DNA from: Actinomadura madurae
GTDB taxonomy: Bacteria; Actinomycetota; Actinomycetes; Streptosporangiales; Streptosporangiaceae
Direction of reading: 5' to 3'
Length of the DNA: 64,000 bases
NCBI RefSeq assembly: GCF_900115095.1
Contig: NZ_FOVH01000020.1
Coordinates: 107,637-171,636 of the forward strand
Of this stretch, positions 35,429 to 44,629 are shown piece by piece. Below the pieces are notes generated by a model. The model was given only the letters and a program-made list of their open reading frames with translations. It searched no databases and had not been told where the DNA came from. Every line of letters starts with the position of its first letter. Position 1 is the stretch's first letter. The translations under genes were made by a program, and so were the position numbers.

Positions 35429-37095
35429 GACGGGACGCGGTCGCCCGGACGGGGTGAGGCGAGCCGGGTGGCCCGGGTCCGGCCCCGCAGGGTGACCTCG
35501 TCGCCGAGCGACCAGCGGGCCGCCTCCCCCGGGGAGGCCTGCGAGAGGAGGGAGCCGGCCGCCAGGACCCGCGCCTCGGTGGTCTTGGCCATGTCGGTCA
35601 GGCGGGCGGCCTCGTTCACCGGGTCGCCGATCACGGTGTACTCGAAGCGCTCCTCGGCGCCGATGTGCCCGGCGACGGCCTCGCCCGCCGAGACGCCGAT
35701 GGCCGCCTCCAGCTCGGGGACGTCCGCGCGCAGCCGCCGGTCGAGCTCCCGGGAGGCGGCGAGCGCGCGGCCGGGGGCGCCCTCCAGCGCGAGCGGCGCC
35801 CCGAACACCGCCAGCGCGGCGTCGCCCTCGAACTTGTTGATCCACCCGCCGTGCGCGCCGATGACCTCGACGACCACGGCGAAGAAGGCGTTCAGCAGCC
35901 GGACGACCTCGCCGGGCGGCCGGTCGGCGGCCAGCCGGGTGGAGCCGAGCAGGTCCACGAAGATCACCGCGACCTCGCGCAGCTCGCCGCCGAGGTCGAT
36001 GCCGCGCTCCAGGGCGACGCGGGCGACGTCCGCGCCGACCTGGCGGCCGAACAGGTCCTGGAGCCGCTCGTGCTCGCGCAGCCCGGCGGCCATGTGGTTG
36101 AACCCGGCCTGCAGCAGCCCGACCTCGCTGGCGTCGTAGACGGGCACCTCGACGTCCAGGTCGCCGCGCTCGACGCGGGCGAGGCCGAGCCGGACCGACT
36201 CGACCGGGTCGGCGATGGCGCGGGCGGCGCCGTAGGTGACGCCGAGGCCGACGATCAGCGCGATACCGCCGAGGGCGAGCACGGCGACCGCGAAGTCCCG
36301 TACGGTGATCTTCGCGATGAGGAACGAGCCGATCGCCAGGGTGATCAGCCCGAGGATCGGGACGGCGGTGCCGAGCCCCCAGGCCAGCACGGAGCGGGCG
36401 ACGACGCCGGGCAGCCCGGTGCGGCGCGGCATCTCGCTGCGCAGCGTCGCGGTCACCGTGCGCCGCAGCAGCCGCTCGGTCAGCAGGTAGACGACCGTGC
36501 AGGTGGTGAGGCCGCCGAGCAGGCTCGTCAGGCCGAGCTTGACGGCCAGCAGCGCGGAGAACGGGGCGTTGATGACGACCCAGCCGACCGTCCCGATCCC
36601 CCAGAGCGTCAGGTGCAGCGCCATCAGCCGCAGCGGCCCGTACAGCAGCAGGAGGCGCTCGTGCCGGTCGGGCTCGTCGTGCGCCTCGGCCATGCGCCGG
36701 ACGCGGCGGAAGAACCGCTCGCCGAGCAGGAGCCCGACGGGCACCGCGGCGGCGACGTAGGCGGCGAAGACGATCAGGTTGACGAGCCGGAGCCGCTCGG
36801 AGACCTCGCCGACCGGGTCGGGGACGACGACCGCGAACGCCAGCACGACCAGGGCGCCGCCGAGGTTGGCGAGGCCGGTGGCGACGGTCACCAGGATGCG
36901 GGCCCGGCGGGCGATGCGGGCGCGCGAGTCGCCGGGCGCCCCGTCGACGAAGCGCCACAGGGGGCCGAGCCAGGGCCCCCGGCGGGGCGCCTGGGAGGAG
37001 GCCGGGGCCGGGCCGCCCGGCCGGCCGCCGCCGGTGGCGAGACCGATCGGGGTCCGCCCCGGTCGCGGCGCGGGCTCCGCCTGTTCGGTCTCCAT
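35425..37095 (-). CDS. Membrane-bound class III adenylate cyclase with HAMP domain
   Basis: A 556-residue signalling enzyme. Six TM helices fill residues about 65-310, a HAMP domain follows (ARAIADPVESVRLGLARVERGDL...), then the cyclase catalytic domain. Catalytic residues are present: metal Asp in FVDLLGST, substrate Lys and second metal Asp in NKFEGDAALAVFG, and the adenine/transition-state segment YTVIGDPVNEAARL. It resembles the six-TM HAMP cyclases of mycobacteria. It starts at ATG 37095. It could supply a ligand for the Crp-type proteins at 24.8-29.4 kb, but it is not in their operon. Confidence 0.9.
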   Translation of the reverse strand: METEQAEPAPRPGRTPIGLATGGGRPGGPAPASSQAPRRGPWLGPLWRFVDGAPGDSRARIARRARILVTVATGLANLGGALVVLAFAVVVPDPVGEVSERLRLVNLIVFAAYVAAAVPVGLLLGERFFRRVRRMAEAHDEPDRHERLLLLYGPLRLMALHLTLWGIGTVGWVVINAPFSALLAVKLGLTSLLGGLTTCTVVYLLTERLLRRTVTATLRSEMPRRTGLPGVVARSVLAWGLGTAVPILGLITLAIGSFLIAKITVRDFAVAVLALGGIALIVGLGVTYGAARAIADPVESVRLGLARVERGDLDVEVPVYDASEVGLLQAGFNHMAAGLREHERLQDLFGRQVGADVARVALERGIDLGGELREVAVIFVDLLGSTRLAADRPPGEVVRLLNAFFAVVVEVIGAHGGWINKFEGDAALAVFGAPLALEGAPGRALAASRELDRRLRADVPELEAAIGVSAGEAVAGHIGAEERFEYTVIGDPVNEAARLTDMAKTTEARVLAAGSLLSQASPGEAARWSLGDEVTLRGRTRATRLASPRPGDRVPS

Positions 37096-37169
37096 GAGCG
37101 TGCAGGTTATCCGGTCGGATCGGCCGTATCGCCACGCCCGCGGAGCGACCTCGGGGAGGGATTGCTCAC

Positions 37170-37664
37170 TCAGGTGCGGATCGGGTCGAAGAGCCGGTGC
37201 GGGGAGCGCAGGATCATGCTGACCGGGTCGGTGCGGCGGCGGACGCCGGGGCCCGCGTGGATCTCCAGATCCTCCGGCTTCACATGGCGCCCGCACGCGG
37301 CGCAGGTCCCGTCCGGGCCCACCTGGGTTCCGCAGGCCACGTGCACGAACAGGCGGCACGGTTCGGCGGACAGGTGGTCCTCCGCCCAGCGGGCGAGGGA
37401 ATGGACGACGGGCCACAGATCCTTGCCCTTGTCCGTCAGCACGTAGTCGTGGCCGTCCTTGACGAGGACGCCGGTGTCGACGAGCGCCTGGAGGCGTGCG
37501 GACAGCACAGCCCGGGGGATGTCCAGGTGGACGAGGAAGTCGCTGAACCGGCGGACGCCGTAGAAGGCGTCCCGGACGATGAGCAGCGTCCAGCGCTCCC
37601 CCACGACCTCCAGCGCGCGGGCCAGCGAGCAGTCCTGCGCCGCGTAGTCCTTGCCGAGTGCCAT
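37170..37664 (-). CDS. HxlR-family transcriptional regulator
   Basis: A 164-residue winged-helix regulator. HxlR signature: CSLARALEVVGERWTLLIVRDAFYGVRRFSDF, then LSARLQALVDTGVL and the wing YVLTDKGKDLWPVV. A C-terminal extension has CGTQVGPDGTCAACG, a possible zinc site, which is common in longer HxlR proteins. ATG 37664 begins the family domain. It is divergent from an MFS exporter, with two identical palindromic sites between them, so it probably represses both. Confidence 0.92.
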   Translation of the reverse strand: MALGKDYAAQDCSLARALEVVGERWTLLIVRDAFYGVRRFSDFLVHLDIPRAVLSARLQALVDTGVLVKDGHDYVLTDKGKDLWPVVHSLARWAEDHLSAEPCRLFVHVACGTQVGPDGTCAACGRHVKPEDLEIHAGPGVRRRTDPVSMILRSPHRLFDPIRT

Positions 37665-37688
37665 GCGCACCACACTACCCACTCCGAG

Positions 37689-37743
37689 GTTCGTTCACTG
37701 AACTCCGCGTGCTACCGTCGCCCCATCAGTTCGTTCACTGAAC
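37689..37743. promoter_or_regulatory. Twin HxlR operators between hxlR and the MFS gene
   Basis: The 15-mer GTTCGTTCACTGAAC occurs twice (37689-37703 and 37729-37743). Each contains the palindrome GTTCA-C-TGAAC. The copies are exactly 40 bp apart, close to four helical turns. The second copy ends 11 nt before the MFS ATG and would cover its promoter or ribosome binding site; the first is 25 nt upstream of the hxlR ATG. Confidence 0.75.
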
Positions 37744-37754
37744 CTGGAGACCGG

Positions 37755-39140
37755 ATGACGACCCTGGCGACCCCCCGGACCGCACGGCGCGCGCCCGGCT
37801 CCGCCGCCGCGCTGACGCTGACGGCCGCCGCCACCCTGCTGGCGCTGATGAACTACTGCGCCCCGGCGGCGACTCTGGCCGAGACCGCCCGCGGGCTGCA
37901 CGCCGGGCCGACCGCGCAGATCTGGCTGATGAGCTCGATCAGCCTGGGCCTCTCGGCGGCGCTGCTCGCCGCCGGCAGCCTGGCCGACGACCACGGCCGC
38001 AAGCGGACGTTCGTGATCGGCGCGGCGGCGCTCGCCGTCTCCAGCGTCGCCTGCGCCCTCGCGCCCAACGCCCCGGTGTTCATCGCGGGCCGGATCGCGC
38101 AGGGCGCGGCGAGCGCCGCGCTGCTGGTGACCGGCCTCGGCATCCTCGGCGCCTCGTTCGAGTCCGGCCCCCGCCGGGCGCGCGCCACCGGCATGTGGGG
38201 CGCGATGGTCGGCCTCGGCATCGCGCTCGGCCCGATCGCGGCCGCCGGGCTGACCGTCGCCGCCGGCTGGCGGTCGTGGTACTGGGCGACGGTCGCCGCG
38301 GCGGTGCTGCTCGGCGCGGCGGCGGCCCGCGGGCTCGGCGAGTCCCGGGCCGAACGCCCGCGCGGGCTCGACGTGCCGGGTCTGGTCACCATGAGCCTGG
38401 GCGTGGCGGCACTGCTGGCGGCCATCACCTGGGGGCGCACCGGCTGGACCGCCCCGGGCGTGCTCGCGCTGTTCGCGGCGGCGGCCGTCCTGCTCGCCGC
38501 GTTCACCCTGGTCGAGGCGCGGCGGCGGGAACCGATGGTCGACCTGGCGCTGTTCCGGCGGCCCGCGTTCCTGCTGTCGGTGTCGGGGGCGCTCGTCACC
38601 GGGCTCTCCGTGATCGGGATCATGACCTACCTCGCGACGATGATGATCCTGGTGATGGGCCTGTCCCCGGTCGGGGCGGCGCTGGTGCTCGCGATCTGGT
38701 CGGCGCTGTCGTTCGTCGTCGCGCTGCAGGCGCACCGCCTTCCCGCGCGGCTGCCGGTCCGGCGGCTGCTGGCCGGCGGGTTCGCGCTCGCCGCCGGCAG
38801 CGAGCTCGCGATGGCGGGCCTGGCGCCCGGCGCGCACTGGTGGCGGCTGGCCCCCGGCCTGGCCGCCGCCGGCGTCGCCAGCGGCGTGACCAACGCGATG
38901 CTCGCCCGGCTGGCCGTGGAGAGCGTCCCCGCCGGCCGCGCGAGCATGGGCGCGGGCGCCAACAACACCGCCCGCTACATCGGCGCGTCGCTGGGCGTGG
39001 CGATCGTCGGGGCCATCGCGACCGGGTCGGGGCACGACCCGTCCGCGCTGGCGCACGGCACGAACGTCGCGCTGGTCGTCTCGGCCGCCGCCGCCCTCGC
39101 CTACGCGGGACTGGCCCTGGTGATCCGCGAGCGGGCCTGA
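37755..39140 (+). CDS. DHA2-type MFS drug exporter
   Basis: A 461-residue protein with about 14 TM helices. It carries LADDHGRKRTFVIGA (motif A), GRIAQGAASAALLVTGLGIL and GLGIALGPIAAAGLTVAAGWRSWYW (motif C region), typical of QacA/EmrB-like proton-driven multidrug exporters. ATG 37755 lies 11 nt after a palindromic operator, so ligand-responsive derepression by HxlR is likely. Confidence 0.9.
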   Translation: MTTLATPRTARRAPGSAAALTLTAAATLLALMNYCAPAATLAETARGLHAGPTAQIWLMSSISLGLSAALLAAGSLADDHGRKRTFVIGAAALAVSSVACALAPNAPVFIAGRIAQGAASAALLVTGLGILGASFESGPRRARATGMWGAMVGLGIALGPIAAAGLTVAAGWRSWYWATVAAAVLLGAAAARGLGESRAERPRGLDVPGLVTMSLGVAALLAAITWGRTGWTAPGVLALFAAAAVLLAAFTLVEARRREPMVDLALFRRPAFLLSVSGALVTGLSVIGIMTYLATMMILVMGLSPVGAALVLAIWSALSFVVALQAHRLPARLPVRRLLAGGFALAAGSELAMAGLAPGAHWWRLAPGLAAAGVASGVTNAMLARLAVESVPAGRASMGAGANNTARYIGASLGVAIVGAIATGSGHDPSALAHGTNVALVVSAAAALAYAGLALVIRERA

Positions 39141-39153
39141 GCGGGCCGGCCGG

Positions 39154-40551
39154 CTAGGCGAGTTCCTCGACGAACGCGGCGAGCTGCGTCAGGTTGCGGC
39201 ACTCGTACATGGGGACGAGCTCGCCGTAACGGGACGCGGCCGAGTCGCCGGTGTCCCACTGCCTGCGCGGCTCGGGGTTGAGCCAGTAGGCGTGGCGGGC
39301 GCGGTCCACCAGCGACCGCAGGATCGGCAGCGACAGCTCGCCGTAATTGGAGCGGGCGTCGCCGAGGATCAGCAGGGACGTCTTCGGCGTGATCGCGTCG
39401 CGGTACCGGTCGTCGAACACCTTGATCGCGTGCCCGTAGTTGGACCGCCCGGTGATCCAGACCAGGTCGGCCTCGGCGGCGAGGCGGGTCATCGCGTCCG
39501 CGACGTCCACGCCCGGGGCGAAGTACTTGGTGATCTCGTCGGTGGCGTCGATGAACGCGAACGCGCGGACCTTGCTGAACTGCTCCCGCAGCGCGAACGT
39601 CAGCAGCAGCGTGAAGTGCGCGAACGCCGACACCGAGTCGCTGGCGTCGCACAGCACGACCAGTTCGGGCTTGTGCGGGCGCCGCGGCCGGTGGTGGGTG
39701 GTGAGCGGCACTCCCCCGCTGGCCAGGGACGCGCGGACCGTCCGGCGGAAGTCGAGCCGCCCGCGCCTGCCGTGCCGCTGCCTCTGCACGAGCCGGGAGG
39801 CGAGCTTGCGCGCCAGCGGGTACACCTCGCGGCGCAGCGCCTCCATCTCGGCGCGGGTGGCGCCGGCGAAGTCGAGCCGCTCCAGCGGCGGCCGGACGGC
39901 GATCCGGGCGGTCCGCTCCACGCCGGTGTCCTCGGCGATGCGGCGCCGCACCTCGCCCGCGACGAGGTCCTGGAACCGGGCGATGCGGTCGCGGAACGTG
40001 CGGCGCGCGACCCGCTCGGCCATGCCGCCGCGCTCCTGGCCGCCGAGGACGGCGCCGAGCAGCCGCGCCATCAGCGTCTCCGGCGACAGCGCGTTCAGGA
40101 CGCCGGACGAGAACCACGATTCCTGCCCGGGCGTCCGGCCGAACTCGGCGACGGCCAGGCGGGCGAACTGGCGCAGCCCGGCGTCGTCCCCGGCGAGCAG
40201 GAGGTCCGCCAGCTCGCCGCGGCGAGCCTGCACCCGGGGGTCCAGCGCCGGCGGGACGGGACGGCCGTCTTCGTCCAGCGTGCGGGCGTCCCGTCCCGGA
40301 GCGGGCCCGGCGCCCGCGCCGTCGCCGACCGCCGCGGGGAACCACAGGTCGAAGAGCGTGTCGAACGTCGGGCGGTGCTGGGGCCGCTTGACGACCGTCG
40401 CCGCGTAGGCGGCGCGCAGCGACTCGCGGTCGAGCAGGTCGACCGCCTGCATGGCCCGCACCGCGTCCAGCCCTTCGGCGACCGACACCGGCAGCCCGGC
40501 CCGCCGCAGCTCCGCGACGAACCCGGTGTGCCGGTCGACCAGGGACGCCAT
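39154..40551 (-). CDS. VWA-domain (CoxE-like) protein
   Basis: A 465-residue cytoplasmic protein. The C-terminal half is a von Willebrand A domain with the MIDAS motif DASDS in LVVLCDASDSVSAFAHF and ITGRSNYGHAIKVF further on. The N-terminal part is helical. It starts just after the MoxR ATPase stop. MoxR-VWA pairs act as metal-insertion or chaperone machines, as in CO dehydrogenase maturation. No cox genes are near, so the client is unknown. Confidence 0.9.
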   Translation of the reverse strand: MASLVDRHTGFVAELRRAGLPVSVAEGLDAVRAMQAVDLLDRESLRAAYAATVVKRPQHRPTFDTLFDLWFPAAVGDGAGAGPAPGRDARTLDEDGRPVPPALDPRVQARRGELADLLLAGDDAGLRQFARLAVAEFGRTPGQESWFSSGVLNALSPETLMARLLGAVLGGQERGGMAERVARRTFRDRIARFQDLVAGEVRRRIAEDTGVERTARIAVRPPLERLDFAGATRAEMEALRREVYPLARKLASRLVQRQRHGRRGRLDFRRTVRASLASGGVPLTTHHRPRRPHKPELVVLCDASDSVSAFAHFTLLLTFALREQFSKVRAFAFIDATDEITKYFAPGVDVADAMTRLAAEADLVWITGRSNYGHAIKVFDDRYRDAITPKTSLLILGDARSNYGELSLPILRSLVDRARHAYWLNPEPRRQWDTGDSAASRYGELVPMYECRNLTQLAAFVEELA

Positions 40552-40552
40552 G

Positions 40553-41422
40553 TCAGCCCTTCAGCCCGAGTTCCCTGGCCGCGCGTTCCTGGTCGGAGAC
40601 GTGCTTGAGGACGACGCCGAGGGTCCGGCCGACGGCGGCCTCGTCCAGGTCGTCCAGCCCGAGGGCGAGCAGGGTGCGGGCCCAGTCGACGGTCTCGGCG
40701 ATCGACGGCGCCTTCTTGATCTCCAGGTCGCGCAGCGTGCCCACGGTCCGGACGAGCTGCTCGGCCAGCTCCGCCTCGATCCCCGGGACCTGGGCGAGGA
40801 CGATGTCGCGTTCCCGGTCCGGCGCCGGGTAGTCCAGGTGCAGGTAGAGGCAGCGGCGCTTGAGGGCCTCCGACAGCTCCCGCGCCGCGTTCGAAGTGAT
40901 CACCACGAACGGGCGGCGGACGGCGGCGACCGTGCCCAGCTCGGGGATCGTGACCTGGAAGTCCGACAGGACCTCCAGCAGCATGCCCTCCACCTCGACA
41001 TCGGCCTTGTCCGCCTCGTCGATCAGCAGGACGGTCGGGTCCGCCCGCCGGATCGCCGCCAGCAGCGGCCGTTCGAGCAGGAACTCCTCGGAGAAGATGT
41101 CGTCGTGGGTCTCCTGCCACGCCCGGTCCGCCGGAGCGGCCTGGATGGCGAGGAGCTGCTTCTTGTAGTTGAACTCGTAGAGCGCGCGGGCCTCGTCCAG
41201 GCCCTCGTAGCACTGGAGGCGGATCAGCTCCGCGCCGGTCGCGGTCGCGACGGCCTTGGCCAGCTCCGTCTTGCCGACCCCGGCGGGGCCCTCCACGAGC
41301 AGCGGCTTGCCGAGCGCCTGCGCGAGGTAGACGGTCGTCGCGATCGCCTCGTCCGCGAGGTAGCGGACGCCGGCCAGCCTGCGCTCCACATCGGCGGGCG
41401 AGGCGAACATCCCGTCGGTCAT
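40553..41422 (-). CDS. MoxR-family AAA+ ATPase
   Basis: A 289-residue AAA+ protein: Walker A EGPAGVGKTELAKAVA (about 36-51), Walker B VLLIDEADKA, sensor 1 FVVITSNAARELSEALKRRC. ATG 41422 (MTDGMFASPADVERRL) overlaps the preceding lipoprotein stop by 4 nt (ATGA). Together with the following VWA gene it forms a chaperone-like pair in one operon. Confidence 0.95.
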   Translation of the reverse strand: MTDGMFASPADVERRLAGVRYLADEAIATTVYLAQALGKPLLVEGPAGVGKTELAKAVATATGAELIRLQCYEGLDEARALYEFNYKKQLLAIQAAPADRAWQETHDDIFSEEFLLERPLLAAIRRADPTVLLIDEADKADVEVEGMLLEVLSDFQVTIPELGTVAAVRRPFVVITSNAARELSEALKRRCLYLHLDYPAPDRERDIVLAQVPGIEAELAEQLVRTVGTLRDLEIKKAPSIAETVDWARTLLALGLDDLDEAAVGRTLGVVLKHVSDQERAARELGLKG

Positions 41423-41865
41423 CCGTTGCCCCTCTTCGTGGCGCGCGTCTTCACCGCGGCCTTCTTGTAGGTCTGGTTGGTGCCGGCGAACACGAAGGAC
41501 GTCTTGTTCTCGCTCAGGGCGACCCCCCAATAGGACGCGGTCTGTGGGTCACCGCCCTTCCAGGAGAAGCGGTACTTCCCGCCGCCTTCGGGGATGACCG
41601 AGCCGCTCCACAGTTTCTGGCCCGCCCGCACCCACACGCCCCTCCCGTCGGCCGTGAACTGGAAGTAGTCCTTGGCCGCGCCGACCCAGCGTCCGACCAG
41701 CGGCTTCATGTCCGCGGGCCGGACCGCGGGCAGCGGCGCCAGGGTGGTGGGCGGCGCGGACGAACCGGCGGCGTCCTTCTTCTCGCCGCCGCCGCACCCC
41801 GCGAGGAGCAGCCCCGCCACGGCGGCGCAGACGGCGAGGGCGGTCGAACGGGCCCGCACTGTCAC
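41419..41865 (-). CDS. Small lipoprotein, first gene of the MoxR-VWA operon
   Basis: A 148-residue lipoprotein of unknown function. Signal STALAVCAAVAGLLLAGC ends in a lipobox; a Pro/Ser/Ala linker leads to a beta-rich domain (LVGRWVGAAKDYFQFTADGRGVW, YRFSWKGGDPQTASYWGV). It may be a client or sensor of the MoxR-VWA pair, since the genes overlap. The C terminus is basic. Confidence 0.8.
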   Translation of the reverse strand: MTVRARSTALAVCAAVAGLLLAGCGGGEKKDAAGSSAPPTTLAPLPAVRPADMKPLVGRWVGAAKDYFQFTADGRGVWVRAGQKLWSGSVIPEGGGKYRFSWKGGDPQTASYWGVALSENKTSFVFAGTNQTYKKAAVKTRATKRGNG

Positions 41866-41993
41866 GGATACCTCCGGATGTTCTGGGGCGAAAGCGGAAG
41901 TTTACCGACGAGTCCGCTCACACCTGAGGGTGAGCCGAGAGCTCGCCCGGCAGGGTGACGCGGCGTCCGAGCGAACCCGCCTATAACGGAACC

Positions 41994-42350
41994 ATGACGC
42001 CCCCGAAACTGCCGCGCGAGGACATCACGGCGGCCATGGCGGCCCGGCGCGAGCTCGGGCCCGACTACGACGACGCCTTCATCGAGACGGTCGTGGACCG
42101 CATCGAGGAGGCGCTGGACGCGCGTGCCACCGCCGCGCCGCGGCCGCGGTCCCGGGCCTGGCCTGAGCCGGAGCCGCGGCGCGAGGGCGGCGACCGCGAT
42201 CACAGTCTCGCCATGGCCGTGCTGTCGCTGCTCGCCGCGATCCCGCTGAGCGCGATCGGGGTGGTCAACGCCGGCCTGCCGGGGCTGCTGCTCGCTCTCG
42301 CCGCCATCGTGCTGGTGAACTTCACCTACACCTTCCGGCCGCGCCGCTAG
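41994..42350 (+). CDS. Conserved actinobacterial two-TM membrane protein
   Basis: A 118-residue protein. The N-terminal soluble part (DITAAMAARRELGPDYDDAFIETVVDRIEEALDAR) is helical, a Pro/Arg linker follows, and two TM helices fill about 73-113 (LAMAVLSLLAAIPLSAIGVV, GLPGLLLALAAIVLVNFTY). Function unknown. It is divergent from the lipoprotein-MoxR operon, with a 128-bp spacer. Confidence 0.8.
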   Translation: MTPPKLPREDITAAMAARRELGPDYDDAFIETVVDRIEEALDARATAAPRPRSRAWPEPEPRREGGDRDHSLAMAVLSLLAAIPLSAIGVVNAGLPGLLLALAAIVLVNFTYTFRPRR

Positions 42351-42357
42351 CGCTCGG

Positions 42358-44553
42358 TCACCTACCGGGCTCGGGGTCGCGGGGAAGGCCCAGGATGCGC
42401 TCGCCAATGATGTTGAGCTGCACCTCCGTGGTCCCGCCGTAGATCGTCATCGCGCGGCTGAACAGCATGGCGCGGCCCACGATGCCGCTCTCGGCCATCG
42501 GCACCTCCGTCGCCGCGGCGGTGCCCTGGGCCGCCCAGCAGTAGTCGGCGACGTCCTGGTTGAACTGGACGCCGAGGAGCTTGCGGACGCTGGCCTCCGC
42601 GCCCGGCTCCACGCCGTTCAGCTGCTTGAGCGTCGTCCGCAGGCCGAGCAGGTCGATCGACTGGCCCTGCGCGACGAGCCGTCCGACCTCGGCGGCCGCG
42701 ATCGCGTCCGGCTCCCGCCGGGCGAAGAACGCCAGCAGCTCGGGGACGCCCATGCCGAGGCCGCCGCCCGTGGACAGCGACACCCGCTCGTTGGACAGCG
42801 TGTTGCGCGCGACCTGCCAGCCCCGGTTCACCTCGCCGACCACGTGCTCGTCCGGGACGAAGACGCCGTCGAGGAACACCTCGTTGAACAGCGCGTCACC
42901 GGTCAGCTCGCGCAGCGGGCGAACGTCCACCCCCGCCGACTTCATGTCGATCAGGAAGTAGGTGATGCCGTCGTGCTTCGGCGCGTCGGGGTCGGTGCGG
43001 GCGATGCAGAAGCCCCACTCGGCCTGGTGGGCGAGCGACGTCCAGATCTTCTGGCCGGTGAGCTTCCAGCCGCCCTCGACCCGCTCCGCCTTCATCGACA
43101 GGGACGCCAGGTCGGAGCCCGCGCCCGGCTCGGAGAACAGCTGGCACCAGACGATCTTCCCGCGCAGCGTCGGGCGCAGGAACCGCTCCTTCTGCTCGTC
43201 CGACCCGTACCGAACGAGGGAGGGCACCAGCCAGGCGCCGATCCCGAGGTTAGGGGTCTTGACCTTCGCGGCACGCAACTCCTGCTGGATGAGGATCTGC
43301 TCGACCGGCCCGGCCTCCCGCCCCCACGGCTCGGGGAAGTGCGGGACGGTCCAGCCCTCGTCCCCCAGCCGGGCGTGCAGTTCGGCCTTGTCCTCGATCG
43401 CGGCCAGCTCGGCGACCTCGGCGCGGATGCGCTCGCGCAGCGGCGCGGCGTCCTCGTCCAACTCCAGCACGACCTCGCGGCGCCCACCGTCCAGCGCGAG
43501 CCCGGCGACCTTGGCGGCCCACTCCTTGGACGGGCCGAGCAGCGCCCGCAGGGTGAGGGCGCGGCGCAGGTAGACGTGCGCGTCGTGCTCCCAGGTGAAG
43601 CCGATGCCGCCGAGGATCTGGATGGCGTCGCGCGCGGTCTGCACGCCCGCGTCGAGCGCGATCACGGCTGAGACCGCGGCGGCGAACCCGGCGTCCCCGG
43701 TGCCCTCGTCGAGCGCGCGGGCGGCGTCCCACGCGGCGGCGCGGGCCTGCTCCAGCGCGATGAGGCTGCGGGCGGCCTTGTGCTTGACGCCCTGGAACTG
43801 CCCGATCGGGCGGCCGAACTGCTCGCGGACCTTGGCGTACTCGGCCGCGGTCGACACCAGCCAGCCGGACAGGCCCGCGGCCTCCGCGCCGAAGAGGGCG
43901 GCGGCGATGTCCCTGACCCGGCCGGTGGTGAGGCCGTCCAGGACGCGGTCGGCGGCGACGGCGACGGCGGAGGCCTCGACGGAGGCGACGCGGCGGACCC
44001 GGTCCAGGCTCACGACCGGCGTGACGGTGAGGTCGGCCGCGTCGACCGCGACCCAATGCTCGCCGTCACCGTCCGACACCGGCAGGACGAGCACGTCGGC
44101 GAGCGCGGCGCCGAGCACCGTCGCCGACGTCCCGGAGACCACCAGGGAGTCGCCGTCGCGGCGGCCGGTCAGCTCGCCGTCCAGCGCCACCGCGGCCGTC
44201 CTCGACCCGTCGGCCAGCCCCGGCAGGAGCTCCGCGCGCAGCTTGGCGTTGCTGGAGGCGTCGATGACCGCGCTCGCGAGCACGGTCGGCAGGAACGGGC
44301 CCGGCGCCGCGGCGCGGCCGAGCTCCTCCAGGACGACCGCCAGCTCCAGCAGGCCGAAGCCCTGCCCGCCGTGCTCCTCGTCAAGGTGCAGGCCGAGCAG
44401 GCCCTGCTCGGCGAGGGCCGGCCAGAACGCGGGCCTGGTCTCCTCGTCGGCGTCCAGCGCGGCCCGGACGGCCGTCGCGGGGATGTTGCGGTCGGCGAAG
44501 CCGCGCACCGATTCGGCGAGCGCCTCGTGCTCCTCGGTCAGCCCGATGGCCAT
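42358..44553 (-). CDS. Double-length (fused) acyl-CoA dehydrogenase
   Basis: A 731-residue protein made of two acyl-CoA dehydrogenase units. The N-terminal half ends with QFGRPIGQFQGVKHKAA and QILGGIGFTWEHDAHVYLRRAL. The C-terminal half has the FAD/substrate segment CQLFSEPGAGSDLASLSM, ...LTGQKIWTSLAHQAEWGF and IYGGTTEVQLNIIGERILGLPR. Mycobacterial FadE34-like enzymes of steroid side-chain oxidation have this size and layout, but the substrate is not shown by context. GAGAGG precedes ATG 44553. Confidence 0.92.
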   Translation of the reverse strand: MAIGLTEEHEALAESVRGFADRNIPATAVRAALDADEETRPAFWPALAEQGLLGLHLDEEHGGQGFGLLELAVVLEELGRAAAPGPFLPTVLASAVIDASSNAKLRAELLPGLADGSRTAAVALDGELTGRRDGDSLVVSGTSATVLGAALADVLVLPVSDGDGEHWVAVDAADLTVTPVVSLDRVRRVASVEASAVAVAADRVLDGLTTGRVRDIAAALFGAEAAGLSGWLVSTAAEYAKVREQFGRPIGQFQGVKHKAARSLIALEQARAAAWDAARALDEGTGDAGFAAAVSAVIALDAGVQTARDAIQILGGIGFTWEHDAHVYLRRALTLRALLGPSKEWAAKVAGLALDGGRREVVLELDEDAAPLRERIRAEVAELAAIEDKAELHARLGDEGWTVPHFPEPWGREAGPVEQILIQQELRAAKVKTPNLGIGAWLVPSLVRYGSDEQKERFLRPTLRGKIVWCQLFSEPGAGSDLASLSMKAERVEGGWKLTGQKIWTSLAHQAEWGFCIARTDPDAPKHDGITYFLIDMKSAGVDVRPLRELTGDALFNEVFLDGVFVPDEHVVGEVNRGWQVARNTLSNERVSLSTGGGLGMGVPELLAFFARREPDAIAAAEVGRLVAQGQSIDLLGLRTTLKQLNGVEPGAEASVRKLLGVQFNQDVADYCWAAQGTAAATEVPMAESGIVGRAMLFSRAMTIYGGTTEVQLNIIGERILGLPRDPEPGR

Positions 44554-44629
44554 GCGTGAACCCTCTCTCAGACCTTTTGACCGCGATTCTAGAACAGCAT
44601 TCGGATGTCTGGGGGAGGTGATCCCGCTC

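Noticed and set aside
35425..37095. Class III cyclase as the dedicated Pycsar-type cyclase of the STAND/3TM group
   Set aside because: It lies more than 5 kb away behind unrelated metabolic genes and has a six-TM HAMP layout typical of housekeeping adenylate cyclases. A functional link is possible but not supported by gene order.
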